Under the pieces are notes generated by a model. The model did not search any database and had not been told where the DNA came from. It was given only the letters and a program-made list of their open reading frames with translations. From Firmicutes bacterium CAG:555 (lineage in GTDB: Bacteria; Bacillota; Clostridia; Oscillospirales; Oscillospiraceae): a DNA stretch of 63,152 nt. Within the stretch, counting starts at the first letter, position 1. Each line of letters begins with the position of its first letter. This document shows positions 8,409-17,454 of the stretch, in pieces. The position numbers and the translations under genes are program-made. The stretch spans positions 116,243 to 179,394 of the forward strand of contig HF986900.1 of NCBI GenBank assembly GCA_000431075.1, in the 5' to 3' direction.

Positions 8409-8437
8409 ATTATACAAAATTAATTATTCCTTGTCAA
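8409..8437 (-). promoter_or_regulatory. Consensus sigma-A promoter of the T-box transcript
   Basis: On the minus strand, TTGACA (8432-8437), 17-nt spacer, TATAAT (8409-8414): both hexamers are perfect. The -35 and spacer lie inside the 3' end of recN. Confidence 0.92.
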
Positions 8438-10105
8438 CCTATATTTATCCGCTGCGAACAGCTGCTCCTCGGCACTTGCAAGCGTAAGCTCGGAGATATT
8501 GTCGCCGCCGTGCATCCTCGCAAGCTCAAGCGCCCTGCCCTTTCGGTCAAGCTCTCGCACTTCGGTGTATGTTCTGCCGTTGCGCTCGGTTTTCTCGATT
8601 AGGTCGTGATTATCGGCGATTGCCGCAATCTGCGGGAGATGGGTTATGCACAAAACCTGCTTGCCGCGCGAGAGGTCGGACATTTTCTCGCCGACACGCT
8701 GGGCGGCTATACCGGAAACACCGGCGTCAATTTCGTCAAAGATCATGGTCTCAATTGGGTCGTTTTTGGAAAACACCGTTTTCATGGCAAGCATTATTCT
8801 GCTCAGCTCGCCGCCCGAGGCAATCTTCGATATTCTGCCGAGCGCTTCGCCGGCGTTGGCGGAGATGAGGAATTTCACATCGTCTGCGCCGGTTGAGTCA
8901 AAGCCGACATCGCTTTCAAGCGGCTCAACGGACACAGAGAAGCGGACAGACGGCATGCTCAGATCCTTAAGCTCACTCACGATGCGTTTTTCGAGACTTT
9001 CGGCAGCGGCACAGCGCTTTTCACTAAGCTCTGCGGCGATTTTTTTGCAATTATCAACATACTTTTCAAGCTGCTTATTGAGCTTAATGAGCATATCGTC
9101 CGCATACTCAAGCTCGGAAAGCTTCCTGCGGCAGTCGTCGAGGTGGGCAAGCATAGCTTCCTCGTCCATATTATACTTACGGCGCAGCTTTTTGATCAGT
9201 GACAGTCGGCTTTCAATATTATCGTATTCCTCGGGTGAAAATTCAAGACTGTCTCTGAAGTCCCTTATGCGTTCAGATGCGTCAAACAGCAGTGAGGACG
9301 CATTTTCGATTATGTCGGCAGTCTCCCTCAAATCGTCGGCTATGACCGCTGCCCTACCGATGAGTGCGGATGCTTCATCCGTGAGCGACTGGGCGTTTTG
9401 GTCGGCGGCATACAAGACATTGTACGCACCATTGAGCGCCTCAGTCAGCTTTTCTGAGTTTCTCAGAAGATCACGCTTTGCCGTGAGCTCTTCCTCCTCG
9501 CCGACCTTGAGCTGCGCTTTTTCAAGCTCATCTATCTGATACTGGAGACTGTCTGCCATGCGTTCTTTCTCAATCTCGTCCATTGAAAGACGCTGTATCT
9601 CCTTTTTGCACGCCTTATAATCGGCGTAAGCGGACTTAAATTGGTCTATAGTCTCGCCGTAATTGCCGTAGCCGTCGAGATACGCAAGGTGATTTGCCTC
9701 GTCCATGAGCTGTCTGCCGTCGTTTTGGCCGTGGATATCCAAAAGCAGCGCACCGAGCTCGCGCAGCTGCGACACGGACACGGGAACACCGCACACACGG
9801 CAGCTGTTTTTGCCCTCTGCGCTTATCCTGCGCTGTATGATTATCTCGTCCTCGAGGTCGATGTCGTTGTCTTCGAGCCATTTATCGGCATTATTCGTCT
9901 CAAATACAGCTGTGACAACGCCTTTGTCCGCACCTGTCCTCACAAGCTCACGGCTCGTTCTTGCGCCGAGTACGGCACCGAGTGAGTCGACGATTATCGA
10001 CTTGCCTGCGCCGGTCTCGCCGGTGAGTACCGTCAGTCCCTTGCGAAACTCAATATCCGCTTTTTCAATAACCGCTATGTTTTCTATATGCAGCTGTGTA
10101 AGCAT
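8420..10105 (-). CDS. recN: DNA repair protein RecN
   Basis: 561 aa SMC-like ATPase used in double-strand-break repair. The N-terminus LHIENIAVIEKADIEF and Walker A TGETGAGKS are followed by a long coiled-coil middle (about residues 160-400) and the C-terminal ABC motifs IASGGELSRIMLA and MIFDEIDAGVSG. The start at 10105 has GAGG 7 nt upstream. It follows argR by 13 nt, as in many Clostridia. The last 18 nt of the gene hold the promoter elements of the T-box transcript. Confidence 0.97.
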   Translation of the reverse strand: MLTQLHIENIAVIEKADIEFRKGLTVLTGETGAGKSIIVDSLGAVLGARTSRELVRTGADKGVVTAVFETNNADKWLEDNDIDLEDEIIIQRRISAEGKNSCRVCGVPVSVSQLRELGALLLDIHGQNDGRQLMDEANHLAYLDGYGNYGETIDQFKSAYADYKACKKEIQRLSMDEIEKERMADSLQYQIDELEKAQLKVGEEEELTAKRDLLRNSEKLTEALNGAYNVLYAADQNAQSLTDEASALIGRAAVIADDLRETADIIENASSLLFDASERIRDFRDSLEFSPEEYDNIESRLSLIKKLRRKYNMDEEAMLAHLDDCRRKLSELEYADDMLIKLNKQLEKYVDNCKKIAAELSEKRCAAAESLEKRIVSELKDLSMPSVRFSVSVEPLESDVGFDSTGADDVKFLISANAGEALGRISKIASGGELSRIMLAMKTVFSKNDPIETMIFDEIDAGVSGIAAQRVGEKMSDLSRGKQVLCITHLPQIAAIADNHDLIEKTERNGRTYTEVRELDRKGRALELARMHGGDNISELTLASAEEQLFAADKYRLTRNN

Positions 10106-10118
10106 TTCGGTTCCTCTT

Positions 10119-10568
10119 TTAGATCATGTCGTCTATCTCGTGGCAGAAGTCCTCGGCTGCCTTGTTGCTGACCATCGCCAAAAATGCGGTATCGTCTCCC
10201 GCAAGCGTTCCGGCGAGGGTCTCAATGTGCATATTGTCAAGCGTTGCACAGGCTGCGTTTGCAAGGCCGGGCAGCGTTTTTATAACGATAATATTCTGCG
10301 CAACGGCATACGAGGTCACGCTTTCACGGAATATCTTGCGCAGTCTCTGCTCATAATCATTGTTCTTTGATTTGCCGCTTACGGCGTAGTGATGCCTGCC
10401 GTTTGAGCCAAGCTCCTTTACAAGGTGCAACTCCTTTATGTCCCTTGATAGTGTCGCCTGTGTGCTGGCTATGCCATGCTCGGCAAGTGCATCAATTAGT
10501 TGTGCCTGCGTTTCTATCTCCTGCTCGGTTATTATCTGTAAAATCACATTTTGTCTGGTGTTTTTCAT
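10119..10568 (-). CDS. argR: Arginine repressor ArgR/AhrC
   Basis: 149 aa. The N-terminal winged helix is recognised by STQATLSRDIKELHLVK and the C-terminal arginine-binding hexamer domain by GTLAGDDTAF. It controls arginine biosynthesis and catabolism in response to L-arginine; no arg genes lie in this window, so it would act in trans. The start at 10568 (MKNTRQN) has GGGAG 5 nt upstream. It lies between nadK and recN, a conserved Firmicutes order. Confidence 0.94.
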   Translation of the reverse strand: MKNTRQNVILQIITEQEIETQAQLIDALAEHGIASTQATLSRDIKELHLVKELGSNGRHHYAVSGKSKNNDYEQRLRKIFRESVTSYAVAQNIIVIKTLPGLANAACATLDNMHIETLAGTLAGDDTAFLAMVSNKAAEDFCHEIDDMI

Positions 10569-10578
10569 TCCGTCTCCC

Positions 10579-11445
10579 TTATCGATTCTTATAAAGCAGC
10601 TTATCAAAGGTTGAATCGTAAAAGCTGCTCAGACCCATGTGGACAAGATTTGCGACCTTTTTTGATTGGCGCACGGTGACGATATCGTCATTAGCAAGGT
10701 CAATACCCTTTGCACCGTCGACCGCCACATATGCTCGACGGTCATGAATCTTCTCGGCCTTGACGGTGACTTTTCTGTCAGGCCCGAGCACAAATGTCTT
10801 TGCGCCCATGACATGAGCGCATATAGGCGACACGATAAAATTCTTTGCCTCAGGCTCAACGATAGGCCCGCCTGCTGACATGGAGTAGCCGGTAGAGCCC
10901 GTCGGCGTTGCAACAATGATACCGTCGCCGGAAAATGACACCATCATATCACCGTCGCACCATGCAGTGAGTTTGACGCAGTCACCCATGCCGTGGATGA
11001 CAACATCATTTAGGCCGACATCGCTGTAAATGACCTTGCCGTTGCGCTTGAGCTCTACATCTATCATCATGCGGTGGCTTGAAACATAGTTTCCGGCAGC
11101 GGCATCGACTATCAGGTCGAGCTTATCAGGCTCGAGCGGAGCCATGAAGCCCTTTGTACCGAGGTTTATGCCGAGCATAGGTATGTCGGTATGGTTAAGA
11201 TACCTTGCCGCATGGAGCATCGTGCCGTCGCCGCCAATGATGATAAAGAGCGTTGCCTCGTTTGATACTGCCGCCCAATCACTTATCTTCACCTCTGCCG
11301 GTATCGCTTCGGGGTCATCGGCACCGAAAACGGGGCATATCTCGGTTCTGTAACCGTTTGTTTCAAGCAAAGCCTTTGCTTGAAGTGTCAGCTCAAGTCC
11401 CGTATCTCTGAACGGATTGGGACACAAAACAATCAAATCGGACAT
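10579..11445 (-). CDS. nadK: NAD kinase
   Basis: 288 aa ATP-NAD kinase that makes NADP. Motifs: IIGGDGTMLHAAR, GINLGTKGFMA, TPTGSTGYSMSAGG and the C-terminal VDGAKGI region. The start at 11445 has AAGGAG 6 nt upstream, 10 nt after the tlyA stop. Start positions further upstream would overlap tlyA without a ribosome site. Confidence 0.95.
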   Translation of the reverse strand: MSDLIVLCPNPFRDTGLELTLQAKALLETNGYRTEICPVFGADDPEAIPAEVKISDWAAVSNEATLFIIIGGDGTMLHAARYLNHTDIPMLGINLGTKGFMAPLEPDKLDLIVDAAAGNYVSSHRMMIDVELKRNGKVIYSDVGLNDVVIHGMGDCVKLTAWCDGDMMVSFSGDGIIVATPTGSTGYSMSAGGPIVEPEAKNFIVSPICAHVMGAKTFVLGPDRKVTVKAEKIHDRRAYVAVDGAKGIDLANDDIVTVRQSKKVANLVHMGLSSFYDSTFDKLLYKNR

Positions 11446-11455
11446 ATTCTGCTCC

Positions 11456-12250
11456 TTAAAGGCTCTCATGCGAGGCTTCAACGACCGCCGCTGCGTTGAT
11501 AAGGCCAGCCTCGTGCACGCCTTTTTTCATATAGCACAGGTACTCTCGGTTGCCCTCGGGTCCCTTTATGGGTGAAAAATCAAGCCCCATGACCGTCATA
11601 CCGACAGTCGGCGCAAAGCTTAACACGCTTTCTATGACCGATAGGTGCACCGCCTTATCCCGGACAACGCCCTTTTTGCCGACCTCTTCCCTGCCTGCCT
11701 CAAATTGCGGCTTTATAAGGCACACGAGTTGCGCATCATCCTTCAAAAGTGCGCAAACGGCAGGCAACACGAGCTTAACCGATATAAATGACAGATCCAT
11801 GACACAGATATCGAGAGGCTCGGGTATCTGCTCGGAGCTTATATAGCGAATGTTCGTGCGCTCCATATTGACAACTCGCTCGTCGTTGCGCAGACTCCAT
11901 GCAAGCTGTCCGTAGCCGACATCAACGGAGTATACCTTGGAAGCGCCATTTTTTAGAAGCACATCGGTAAAGCCGCCGGTCGATGCGCCGCAATCTATGC
12001 ACACCTTACCATTTACATCGATGGGAAACACTTTCAGCGCCTTTTCAAGCTTCAGGCCGCCGCGGCTCACATACGGTAAAGCAGTTCCCTTGACCTCAAC
12101 ATTAACATCCGGCGAAACCTGCATACCGGGCTTATCCGCACGCTGGCCGTTGACAAACACAAGTCCGCTCATGACGGTGGTTTTAGCTCTCTCTCTGCTT
12201 TCGGCAAGGCCGAGGTCAAAAACGAGCTGATCCAATCTAATTTTCTTCAC
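11456..12250 (-). CDS. tlyA: TlyA family rRNA 2'-O-methyltransferase
   Basis: 264 aa. An N-terminal S4 RNA-binding domain (RLDQLVFDLGLAESRERAK) is joined to an FtsJ/RrmJ-like Rossmann methyltransferase domain (CIDCGASTGGFTDVLL, DVGYGQLAW, DLSFISVKL). Family members methylate ribose in 16S and 23S rRNA; a membrane-active haemolysin role has also been proposed for some homologues. The start is GTG and overlaps the dxs stop as GTGA, so it is translationally coupled to dxs. Confidence 0.93.
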   Translation of the reverse strand: MKKIRLDQLVFDLGLAESRERAKTTVMSGLVFVNGQRADKPGMQVSPDVNVEVKGTALPYVSRGGLKLEKALKVFPIDVNGKVCIDCGASTGGFTDVLLKNGASKVYSVDVGYGQLAWSLRNDERVVNMERTNIRYISSEQIPEPLDICVMDLSFISVKLVLPAVCALLKDDAQLVCLIKPQFEAGREEVGKKGVVRDKAVHLSVIESVLSFAPTVGMTVMGLDFSPIKGPEGNREYLCYMKKGVHEAGLINAAAVVEASHESL

Positions 12251-14091
12251 TTTGCACCTCTTACAAGCGTGACAGCTTTTTTATAAAGAGCTTCGGTGTC
12301 AAGGCCGCAATCCTTATATAGCTCTGTGACCGTGCCGTGTGTGACGATGCCTTCGCCGAGCGTGCAAATGCTTGCACCTTCAAGGCATATTCCGGCTTCC
12401 TCCGCTGCGCTAAGCAGCGCTTCACCGATGCAGCCGTGCTCACACACATCCTCGGCAGTCAGGAGCTTCTTGGTCTTTTTAAGCGACGCAATGATCTCAT
12501 CCGTTGACAAGGGCTTAATCTGCGATATTTTGATAACTTCAGCCGAGATGTCGTCCTTTGCGAGCGCTTCGGACAGCTCAAGCATTTGATTTATCATCGT
12601 ACCGTAGGCTGCAAGCGTGATATCGCTGCCATGCCTGAGCACCTCAGTACCGCCGGTGCTTATCACTTTATATGCGCCCTCGCCGCCACGGGGATATCTG
12701 ATGGCAACCGGGCCATCCATTTCGTTTATTGCTGTGTCAAGCATCTGCTCAAGCTCGGCAAAGCTTGACGGGCACAGCACCTGCATGCCGGGCACGGAGC
12801 ACAGGTAGTCGACATCGAAAACGCCGTGGTGCGTCTCACCGTCGCTGCCGACAAGCCCTGCCCTGTCAACGCAGAACACCACATGCAGATTTAAAAGCGA
12901 AACATCGTGGATGAGCATGTCATACGCACGCTGCAAAAAGCTTGAGTATATTGCAACTACCGGCACAAGGCCCTGCTTTGCCATGCCCGCTGCCATTGAT
13001 ACCGCATGCTGCTCGGCAATTCCGACATCAAAAAAGCGGTCATGGTATGCTTCGGCAAACTCATTTAGTCCTGTCCCCGATGACATCGCAGCGGTTATGG
13101 CAACTATATCCTTGTTTTTCTCTGCAAGCTTGACAAGCTTATGGCCGAATACATCGGAAAAGCATTTTCCACTTTTATGAAGTGCGCCGGTCTCCGGGTC
13201 GAACTTGCCTACACCATGGTACTTGTCAGGGTGCATCTCGGCATACTCACACCCCTTGCCTTTCTTGGTCAGGACATGGACAAGAACAGTCGTTTTCATT
13301 TCCTTTGCCCAGCGAATTACGGTCTCAAGCTGCTCAACATCGTGCCCGTCAACCGGACCAAGGTAATAAATACCCATAGAATCGAACAGATTTGACGGCA
13401 AAATGGACTTTTTGAGTGCCTCCTTGAGCTTGTGGTTTGTTTCATAAAGTGGCGTGATGTTGCCAACGGTACGGCGATACCAGCGCTTGAAGTTTATATA
13501 TCCGGGTTTGATACGCTCCTGCGACAGGAGCTTTGCCATTCCGCCGACATTGGTGTTTATGGACATGCCGTTGTCATTAAGAATAATGACCATCGGCTCA
13601 TCGCATCCGCCGACATTGGCAAGTCCCTCATAAGCAAGACCGCCAGTGAGCGCACCGTCTCCGATGACGGCGACAACATCGTATTTTTCATTTTTAAGCG
13701 TCCTTGCCCTCGCCATTCCGAGTGCAAGTGAAACAGAGTCGGAGGCGTGACCGGCTATAAAAGCGTCGTCCGCCGCCTCATAAGGCTTCGGGAACCCGGA
13801 TATGCCGCCGTGGCAGCGCAGGGTGTTGAAGCAGTCCCTACGGCCTGTTATTATCTTGTGAGTGTAGCTCTGGTGCCCGACATCGAAAACTATTCTGTCT
13901 CTTGTGCTGTCATATACCCGGTGCAGCGCAACGGTGAGCTCGACTGCTCCTAAATTTGATGCCAAGTGGCCGCCTGTCTTGGAGACGTTTTCTATTATAA
14001 ACTGTCTCAACTCCTTGCAAAGCGGCTCGAGTTCTTTTACATCGAGCATCTTTATATCGTTCGATGAATTAACTTTATTCAAAATATTCAA
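12247..14091 (-). CDS. dxs: 1-deoxy-D-xylulose-5-phosphate synthase
   Basis: 614 aa thiamin-diphosphate enzyme that starts the MEP isoprenoid pathway. Seen: GHLASNLGAVELTVALH, FDVGHQSYTHK, the ThDP motif VIGDGALTGG ending in ILNDNGMS, and the transketolase pyrimidine domain DVGIAEQHAV. I choose the TTG start at 14091 because GAGG lies 7 nt upstream and because the family N-terminus (ILNKVNSSND) is included. ispA, the prenyl synthase that uses the product pathway, lies just upstream. Confidence 0.96.
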   Translation of the reverse strand: MNILNKVNSSNDIKMLDVKELEPLCKELRQFIIENVSKTGGHLASNLGAVELTVALHRVYDSTRDRIVFDVGHQSYTHKIITGRRDCFNTLRCHGGISGFPKPYEAADDAFIAGHASDSVSLALGMARARTLKNEKYDVVAVIGDGALTGGLAYEGLANVGGCDEPMVIILNDNGMSINTNVGGMAKLLSQERIKPGYINFKRWYRRTVGNITPLYETNHKLKEALKKSILPSNLFDSMGIYYLGPVDGHDVEQLETVIRWAKEMKTTVLVHVLTKKGKGCEYAEMHPDKYHGVGKFDPETGALHKSGKCFSDVFGHKLVKLAEKNKDIVAITAAMSSGTGLNEFAEAYHDRFFDVGIAEQHAVSMAAGMAKQGLVPVVAIYSSFLQRAYDMLIHDVSLLNLHVVFCVDRAGLVGSDGETHHGVFDVDYLCSVPGMQVLCPSSFAELEQMLDTAINEMDGPVAIRYPRGGEGAYKVISTGGTEVLRHGSDITLAAYGTMINQMLELSEALAKDDISAEVIKISQIKPLSTDEIIASLKKTKKLLTAEDVCEHGCIGEALLSAAEEAGICLEGASICTLGEGIVTHGTVTELYKDCGLDTEALYKKAVTLVRGAK

Positions 14092-14150
14092 AACAATGCC
14101 TCAATATATAACTATTTATTCGCATAATTTACTATTTTATATAATAACAA

Positions 14151-14186
14151 ACCACACCGGATTTTACAATAGACAATCGGTGTGGT
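14151..14186 (-). terminator. Hairpin between ispA and dxs
   Basis: ACCACACCG and CGGTGTGGT form a perfect 9-bp stem with an 18-nt loop. On the minus strand it is followed by a T/A-rich tail (TTTGTTATT), so it may be a leaky terminator after ispA. On the plus strand it is followed by five Ts. Confidence 0.45.
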
Positions 14187-14204
14187 TTTTAAGAATATTT
14201 ACAT

Positions 14205-15071
14205 TTAGCCCATACGGGTTACCATGGAATCGGCAAGGTCGCAGAGAAATGCGGTATCATCAAACGCTTCATTCAGTGCAGCCTTGGCAACCTCGGTGAG
14301 CTTTTCTATCATTTTCATGCAGCGCTCGGCGCCATAAAGTGCCATATAGGTGTTCTTGTGCTCCTGCGCATCCGAGCCGATGGGCTTACCAAGCTGCTCG
14401 CTCGTGCTTATGACATCAAGCATATCATCCCTTATCTGGAACGCCGCACCGATGGCTGCGCCGAAACGCCTTGCAGCCTCTGACTGCTTTTCATTGCCGC
14501 CCGCTGCGGCGACACCCATGGTGCAGGCAGCTATCAAAAGCGCACCTGTCTTACGGCTGTTTATCTCGTCAAGCTCATCTGCGGTGAGTAATTTGTTTTC
14601 GCCTATCATGTCAAGAAACTGGCCGCCGCACATTCCGTCAGCACCCACGGCATCGGCAAGTATACGGGCACACTCGGCTCTCGCTTCCGCCGGAAGCTCG
14701 CTGCGCAGTATCGTGCCGAACGCTTCGGCTTGCAGAGCATCGCCTGCAAGGGTCGCCGTGCATTCGCCGTAAACGACATGATTTGTCGGCTTGCCGCGAC
14801 GCAAGTCGTCATTGTCCATGCATGGCAGATCATCATGGATCAGACTGTATGTGTGCAGCATCTCAATAGCGCATGCTACCGGGAGCGACTTATCGCAGTC
14901 ACCGCCCGTTATCCTGCAAAACTCAAGAACGAGTATCGGTCTAATGCGCTTGCCGCCTGCATTAAGGCTGTAGCGCATAGCCTCAAAAAGTCCCGCCTGC
15001 GGTATGTCGTCGGCACGAAAGTATTCTGCGAGCTTTGTGTCTATCAGTGCTTTGTATTCTTTTAGCGTCAT
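14205..15071 (-). CDS. ispA: Polyprenyl synthetase (farnesyl/geranylgeranyl diphosphate synthase)
   Basis: 288 aa. First Asp-rich motif DDLPCMDNDDLRRGKPT, substrate motif GGKRIRPIL at the N-terminus, and second Asp-rich motif IRDDMLD. It condenses IPP with allylic diphosphates for undecaprenyl and quinone precursors. The start at 15071 lies one base after the xseB stop (TGATATG), so the two are coupled. Exact chain length is not readable from the sequence alone. Confidence 0.92.
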   Translation of the reverse strand: MTLKEYKALIDTKLAEYFRADDIPQAGLFEAMRYSLNAGGKRIRPILVLEFCRITGGDCDKSLPVACAIEMLHTYSLIHDDLPCMDNDDLRRGKPTNHVVYGECTATLAGDALQAEAFGTILRSELPAEARAECARILADAVGADGMCGGQFLDMIGENKLLTADELDEINSRKTGALLIAACTMGVAAAGGNEKQSEAARRFGAAIGAAFQIRDDMLDVISTSEQLGKPIGSDAQEHKNTYMALYGAERCMKMIEKLTEVAKAALNEAFDDTAFLCDLADSMVTRMG

Positions 15072-15072
15072 A

Positions 15073-15303
15073 TCAGTCTTTATCCTCAAACGGAAGCTCG
15101 ACAGGCTCACCGTCCGGGCCTTTCTTAAGCTTAACGACCATCTGCTCGGCCTCATTGAGCATGGCATCACAGTTAGATATAAGAGCTGTGCCCTCCTCAA
15201 AAAGCTTCAGCGAATCGCTCAAGGGTGCATCGCCCTTTTCAAGCAGCTTTACTATCTCATCCAGTCTTGTTATCGACTGCTCAAAGCTCAATTTATCACT
15301 CAT
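15073..15303 (-). CDS. xseB: Exodeoxyribonuclease VII small subunit
   Basis: 76 aa, the usual size. SFEQSITRLDEIVKLLEKG and LSDSLKLFEEG are the conserved XseB segments. It overlaps xseA by 8 nt and is followed immediately by ispA. With XseA it forms the single-strand-specific exonuclease VII. Confidence 0.94.
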   Translation of the reverse strand: MSDKLSFEQSITRLDEIVKLLEKGDAPLSDSLKLFEEGTALISNCDAMLNEAEQMVVKLKKGPDGEPVELPFEDKD

Positions 15304-16510
15304 GTTTTATTGCCTCACTTTCCTCTACACGGCATTTTATAACGCCATCGCTGACACTCAGCCTTATCTTATCGTCGGGCTTGATATCGCACACACTTCG
15401 CACGAGCTGCCCCTTGTCATTGGCTGCTATGGCATATCCCCTGCCGAGCACCTTGAGCGGGCTCATGGCATCCAGGGATGCTGCCAAACGCACAAATTCA
15501 CGCCTTTTGGCCGAATTTGACCTGTCGGCAGCGGCAATGAACTTGTCCTTCATATAGTCAAGCTCGGCTCGCTTGCTGTCAACATACGCCATGGGGGTTT
15601 GCAGCACCCTGCGTTTTTTGAGCTCGTCCAGCTTTGACTCAAGTGTTGATATCTTCTTATGCATTGCCTGCGTGCGGCGAATGCTGAGGTTATCGAGAAG
15701 CTCACGGATATCCCGTAAATTCGGAACGGCAAGCTCGGCTGCATTTGACGGTGTTGATGCCCGAACATCGGCGACATAGTCGGCTATCGTGACATCCGGC
15801 TCATGGCCTACGGCGGATATGACGGGAAGCTCAGACTCGTAAATTGCCCTTGCGACCCGTTCGTCGTTGAACGCCCAAAGATCTTCGATAGAGCCACCGC
15901 CTCTGCCGGTGATTATGAGGTCTGCGACCTTGTGGCGATTTGCGTATCTGATAGCCCCGACGATCTCCGGTGGGGCTTCAACGCCCTGCACTCTTACAGG
16001 AAGCAGCACGACTTTGGTCATAGGCCAGCGCTGGCCGAGTATTCTTATCATGTCGTGCACGGCGGCACCGGCAGACGATGTTATGATAGCTATCCTCTTA
16101 GGGACCGGTGGCAGCTTTTTCTTGTGCTTCGGGTCAAACAGTCCCTCGGCAGCAAGCTTTGCCTTGAGTTGCTCATAGGCTACCTGCAAATCGCCAACGC
16201 CCTCGGGTATCAGGTCGGTACAATAAAGCTGATATGCACCGTCACGAGGAAAGACCGATACACGGCCAAAAGCAGTGACACCCATACCGCTCTCTGGGCG
16301 AAAGCGAAGCTTTGATGCACTGCTTTTGAACATGACGCACCTCAAACTGCTTTCCGAGTCCTTGAGTGTAAAATAATGATGCCCCGAGGGATAGATCTTG
16401 TAATTGGAAAGTTCCCCTCGGATGCAGACATTATTGAGCAGAGGCTCGCAGTCTATAAGCGTCTTTATTAAATTATTAAGCTCCGATACGGTCAGAGTTC
16501 TCTCATTCAT
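15296..16510 (-). CDS. xseA: Exodeoxyribonuclease VII large subunit
   Basis: 404 aa. An N-terminal OB-fold (LNNVCIRGELSNYK, GHHYFTLKD) leads into the catalytic core with IAIITSSAGAAVHDM, ITGRGGGSIEDLWAFND and SAVGHEPDVTIADYVAD, then a coiled coil. The start overlaps the nusB stop as ATGA. The gene order nusB-xseA-xseB-ispA is standard in Firmicutes. Confidence 0.96.
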   Translation of the reverse strand: MNERTLTVSELNNLIKTLIDCEPLLNNVCIRGELSNYKIYPSGHHYFTLKDSESSLRCVMFKSSASKLRFRPESGMGVTAFGRVSVFPRDGAYQLYCTDLIPEGVGDLQVAYEQLKAKLAAEGLFDPKHKKKLPPVPKRIAIITSSAGAAVHDMIRILGQRWPMTKVVLLPVRVQGVEAPPEIVGAIRYANRHKVADLIITGRGGGSIEDLWAFNDERVARAIYESELPVISAVGHEPDVTIADYVADVRASTPSNAAELAVPNLRDIRELLDNLSIRRTQAMHKKISTLESKLDELKKRRVLQTPMAYVDSKRAELDYMKDKFIAAADRSNSAKRREFVRLAASLDAMSPLKVLGRGYAIAANDKGQLVRSVCDIKPDDKIRLSVSDGVIKCRVEESEAIKHE

Positions 16511-16986
16511 TCTTCCGTCTCCGCACTGGCGGCTATCTCGGTACCGAGCTCGCCGCGCATAAAGCCGCCCAGGACACCGTTTACAAACGCAACGGTCTCC
16601 GGCTCGTCATAGCCCTTTGCCAGCTCGACTGCCTCATTTATTGCGGCGGCGTTCGGGATATCGTCCATGTACAGCACCTCACAAATTGCGCAGCGCATGA
16701 CGGCGACCGCCGTTTTCGATATTCTGCCGAGCTTCCAGCCGTTTGAGTACTCATTTATATAGTGGTCTATCTGCACCCTGTAATCCTCAACGAGGCTTGC
16801 AAGGCGGATTATATAATCCATCTGCTTTTTCTCGGGATATTCGGCATACAGCTCGTCCACCTCGGCAAGCGTCGAGTAGTAATCCTTATCGAAAAATTCC
16901 TCGGCAATGTCTGCAACGGGCTTACCGGTCTGCGCAGCGTAAAATCCAAGCTGTACTGCTATCTCTCTTGCAGTAGTTCTCTTCAT
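16507..16986 (-). CDS. nusB: Transcription antitermination factor NusB
   Basis: 159 aa. The start KRTTAREIAVQLGFYA, the central LASLVEDYRVQIDHYI and the C-terminal AAINEAVELAKGYDE are the NusB signature. It acts with NusE (S10) in rRNA antitermination. The start at 16986 has GAGG 8 nt upstream; the Asp23-family gene ends 18 nt before. Confidence 0.93.
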   Translation of the reverse strand: MKRTTAREIAVQLGFYAAQTGKPVADIAEEFFDKDYYSTLAEVDELYAEYPEKKQMDYIIRLASLVEDYRVQIDHYINEYSNGWKLGRISKTAVAVMRCAICEVLYMDDIPNAAAINEAVELAKGYDEPETVAFVNGVLGGFMRGELGTEIAASAETEE

Positions 16987-17004
16987 CCTGTGTCCCTCGT
17001 ACAA

Positions 17005-17367
17005 TTACTTTTCAAAGGCAACGCCGGAAACATGGACATTGACCTCTGCCTTGTCTATGCCGGTAATAGCCTGAACTGCCTCGGTGACGGAGTTCTGAAC
17101 TTCCTTCGCAACATTGACAATGTTGCAGCCGTAGCGAACGAGGATAACAGCGTCGACCTTGATGGTGTCATCAACTATTTGCACCTTGATGCCCTTGGAC
17201 ACAGTCTTTATGCCGATGAGCTCGGCAAGCTCTGCACCGGCAGTGTTGGAAATGCCGGCAACGCCGTCTATCTCGGTGATAGCGGTACGGACCATGGTGG
17301 AGATTACATCCTCAGAAATATTAATGCTGCCGTTTTCTGCTTTGCAGCTTATATAATTATCGCCCAT
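17005..17367 (-). CDS. Asp23/Gls24 (YqhY/DUF322) family protein
   Basis: 120 aa. The fold is recognised by SISEDV-like INISEDVISTMVRTAI, the GVAGISN core and the repeated VDAVILVRYGCNI strand pattern. Homologues next to nusB (YqhY in Bacillus) influence acetyl-CoA carboxylase activity and lipid supply; that function is known for the family only. The start at 17367 has GGAGG 7 nt upstream. It is the first gene of the nusB transcript. Confidence 0.88.
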   Translation of the reverse strand: MGDNYISCKAENGSINISEDVISTMVRTAITEIDGVAGISNTAGAELAELIGIKTVSKGIKVQIVDDTIKVDAVILVRYGCNIVNVAKEVQNSVTEAVQAITGIDKAEVNVHVSGVAFEK

Positions 17368-17395
17368 TTTTATGCCTCCAAATAGTTTTCATGAC

Positions 17396-17404
17396 ATTGT
17401 ACCA
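17396..17404 (-). promoter_or_regulatory. Extended -10 promoter of the yqhY-nusB-xse-ispA transcript
   Basis: On the minus strand TGGTACAAT is a TGn-extended -10; the -35 region has only a T-rich stretch. Transcription would start near 17390. Confidence 0.5.
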
Positions 17405-17428
17405 CATCACAACAAAAAAATAAAGCAT

Positions 17429-17454
17429 AAAAAGACGGGAAAACCCGTCTTTTT
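17429..17454 (-). terminator. Terminator after spoIIIAH
   Basis: AAAAAGACGGG and CCCGTCTTTTT form an 11-bp stem with an AAAA loop, followed by T-rich sequence on the minus strand. Its 3' arm overlaps the spoIIIAH stop codon. It ends the eight-gene spoIIIA operon. Confidence 0.88.

Noticed and set aside
8646..9539. A 297-codon plus-strand open frame opposite recN
   Set aside because: Its sequence is Ser/Leu-rich antisense translation of RecN coiled coil, with no sign of selection as protein.
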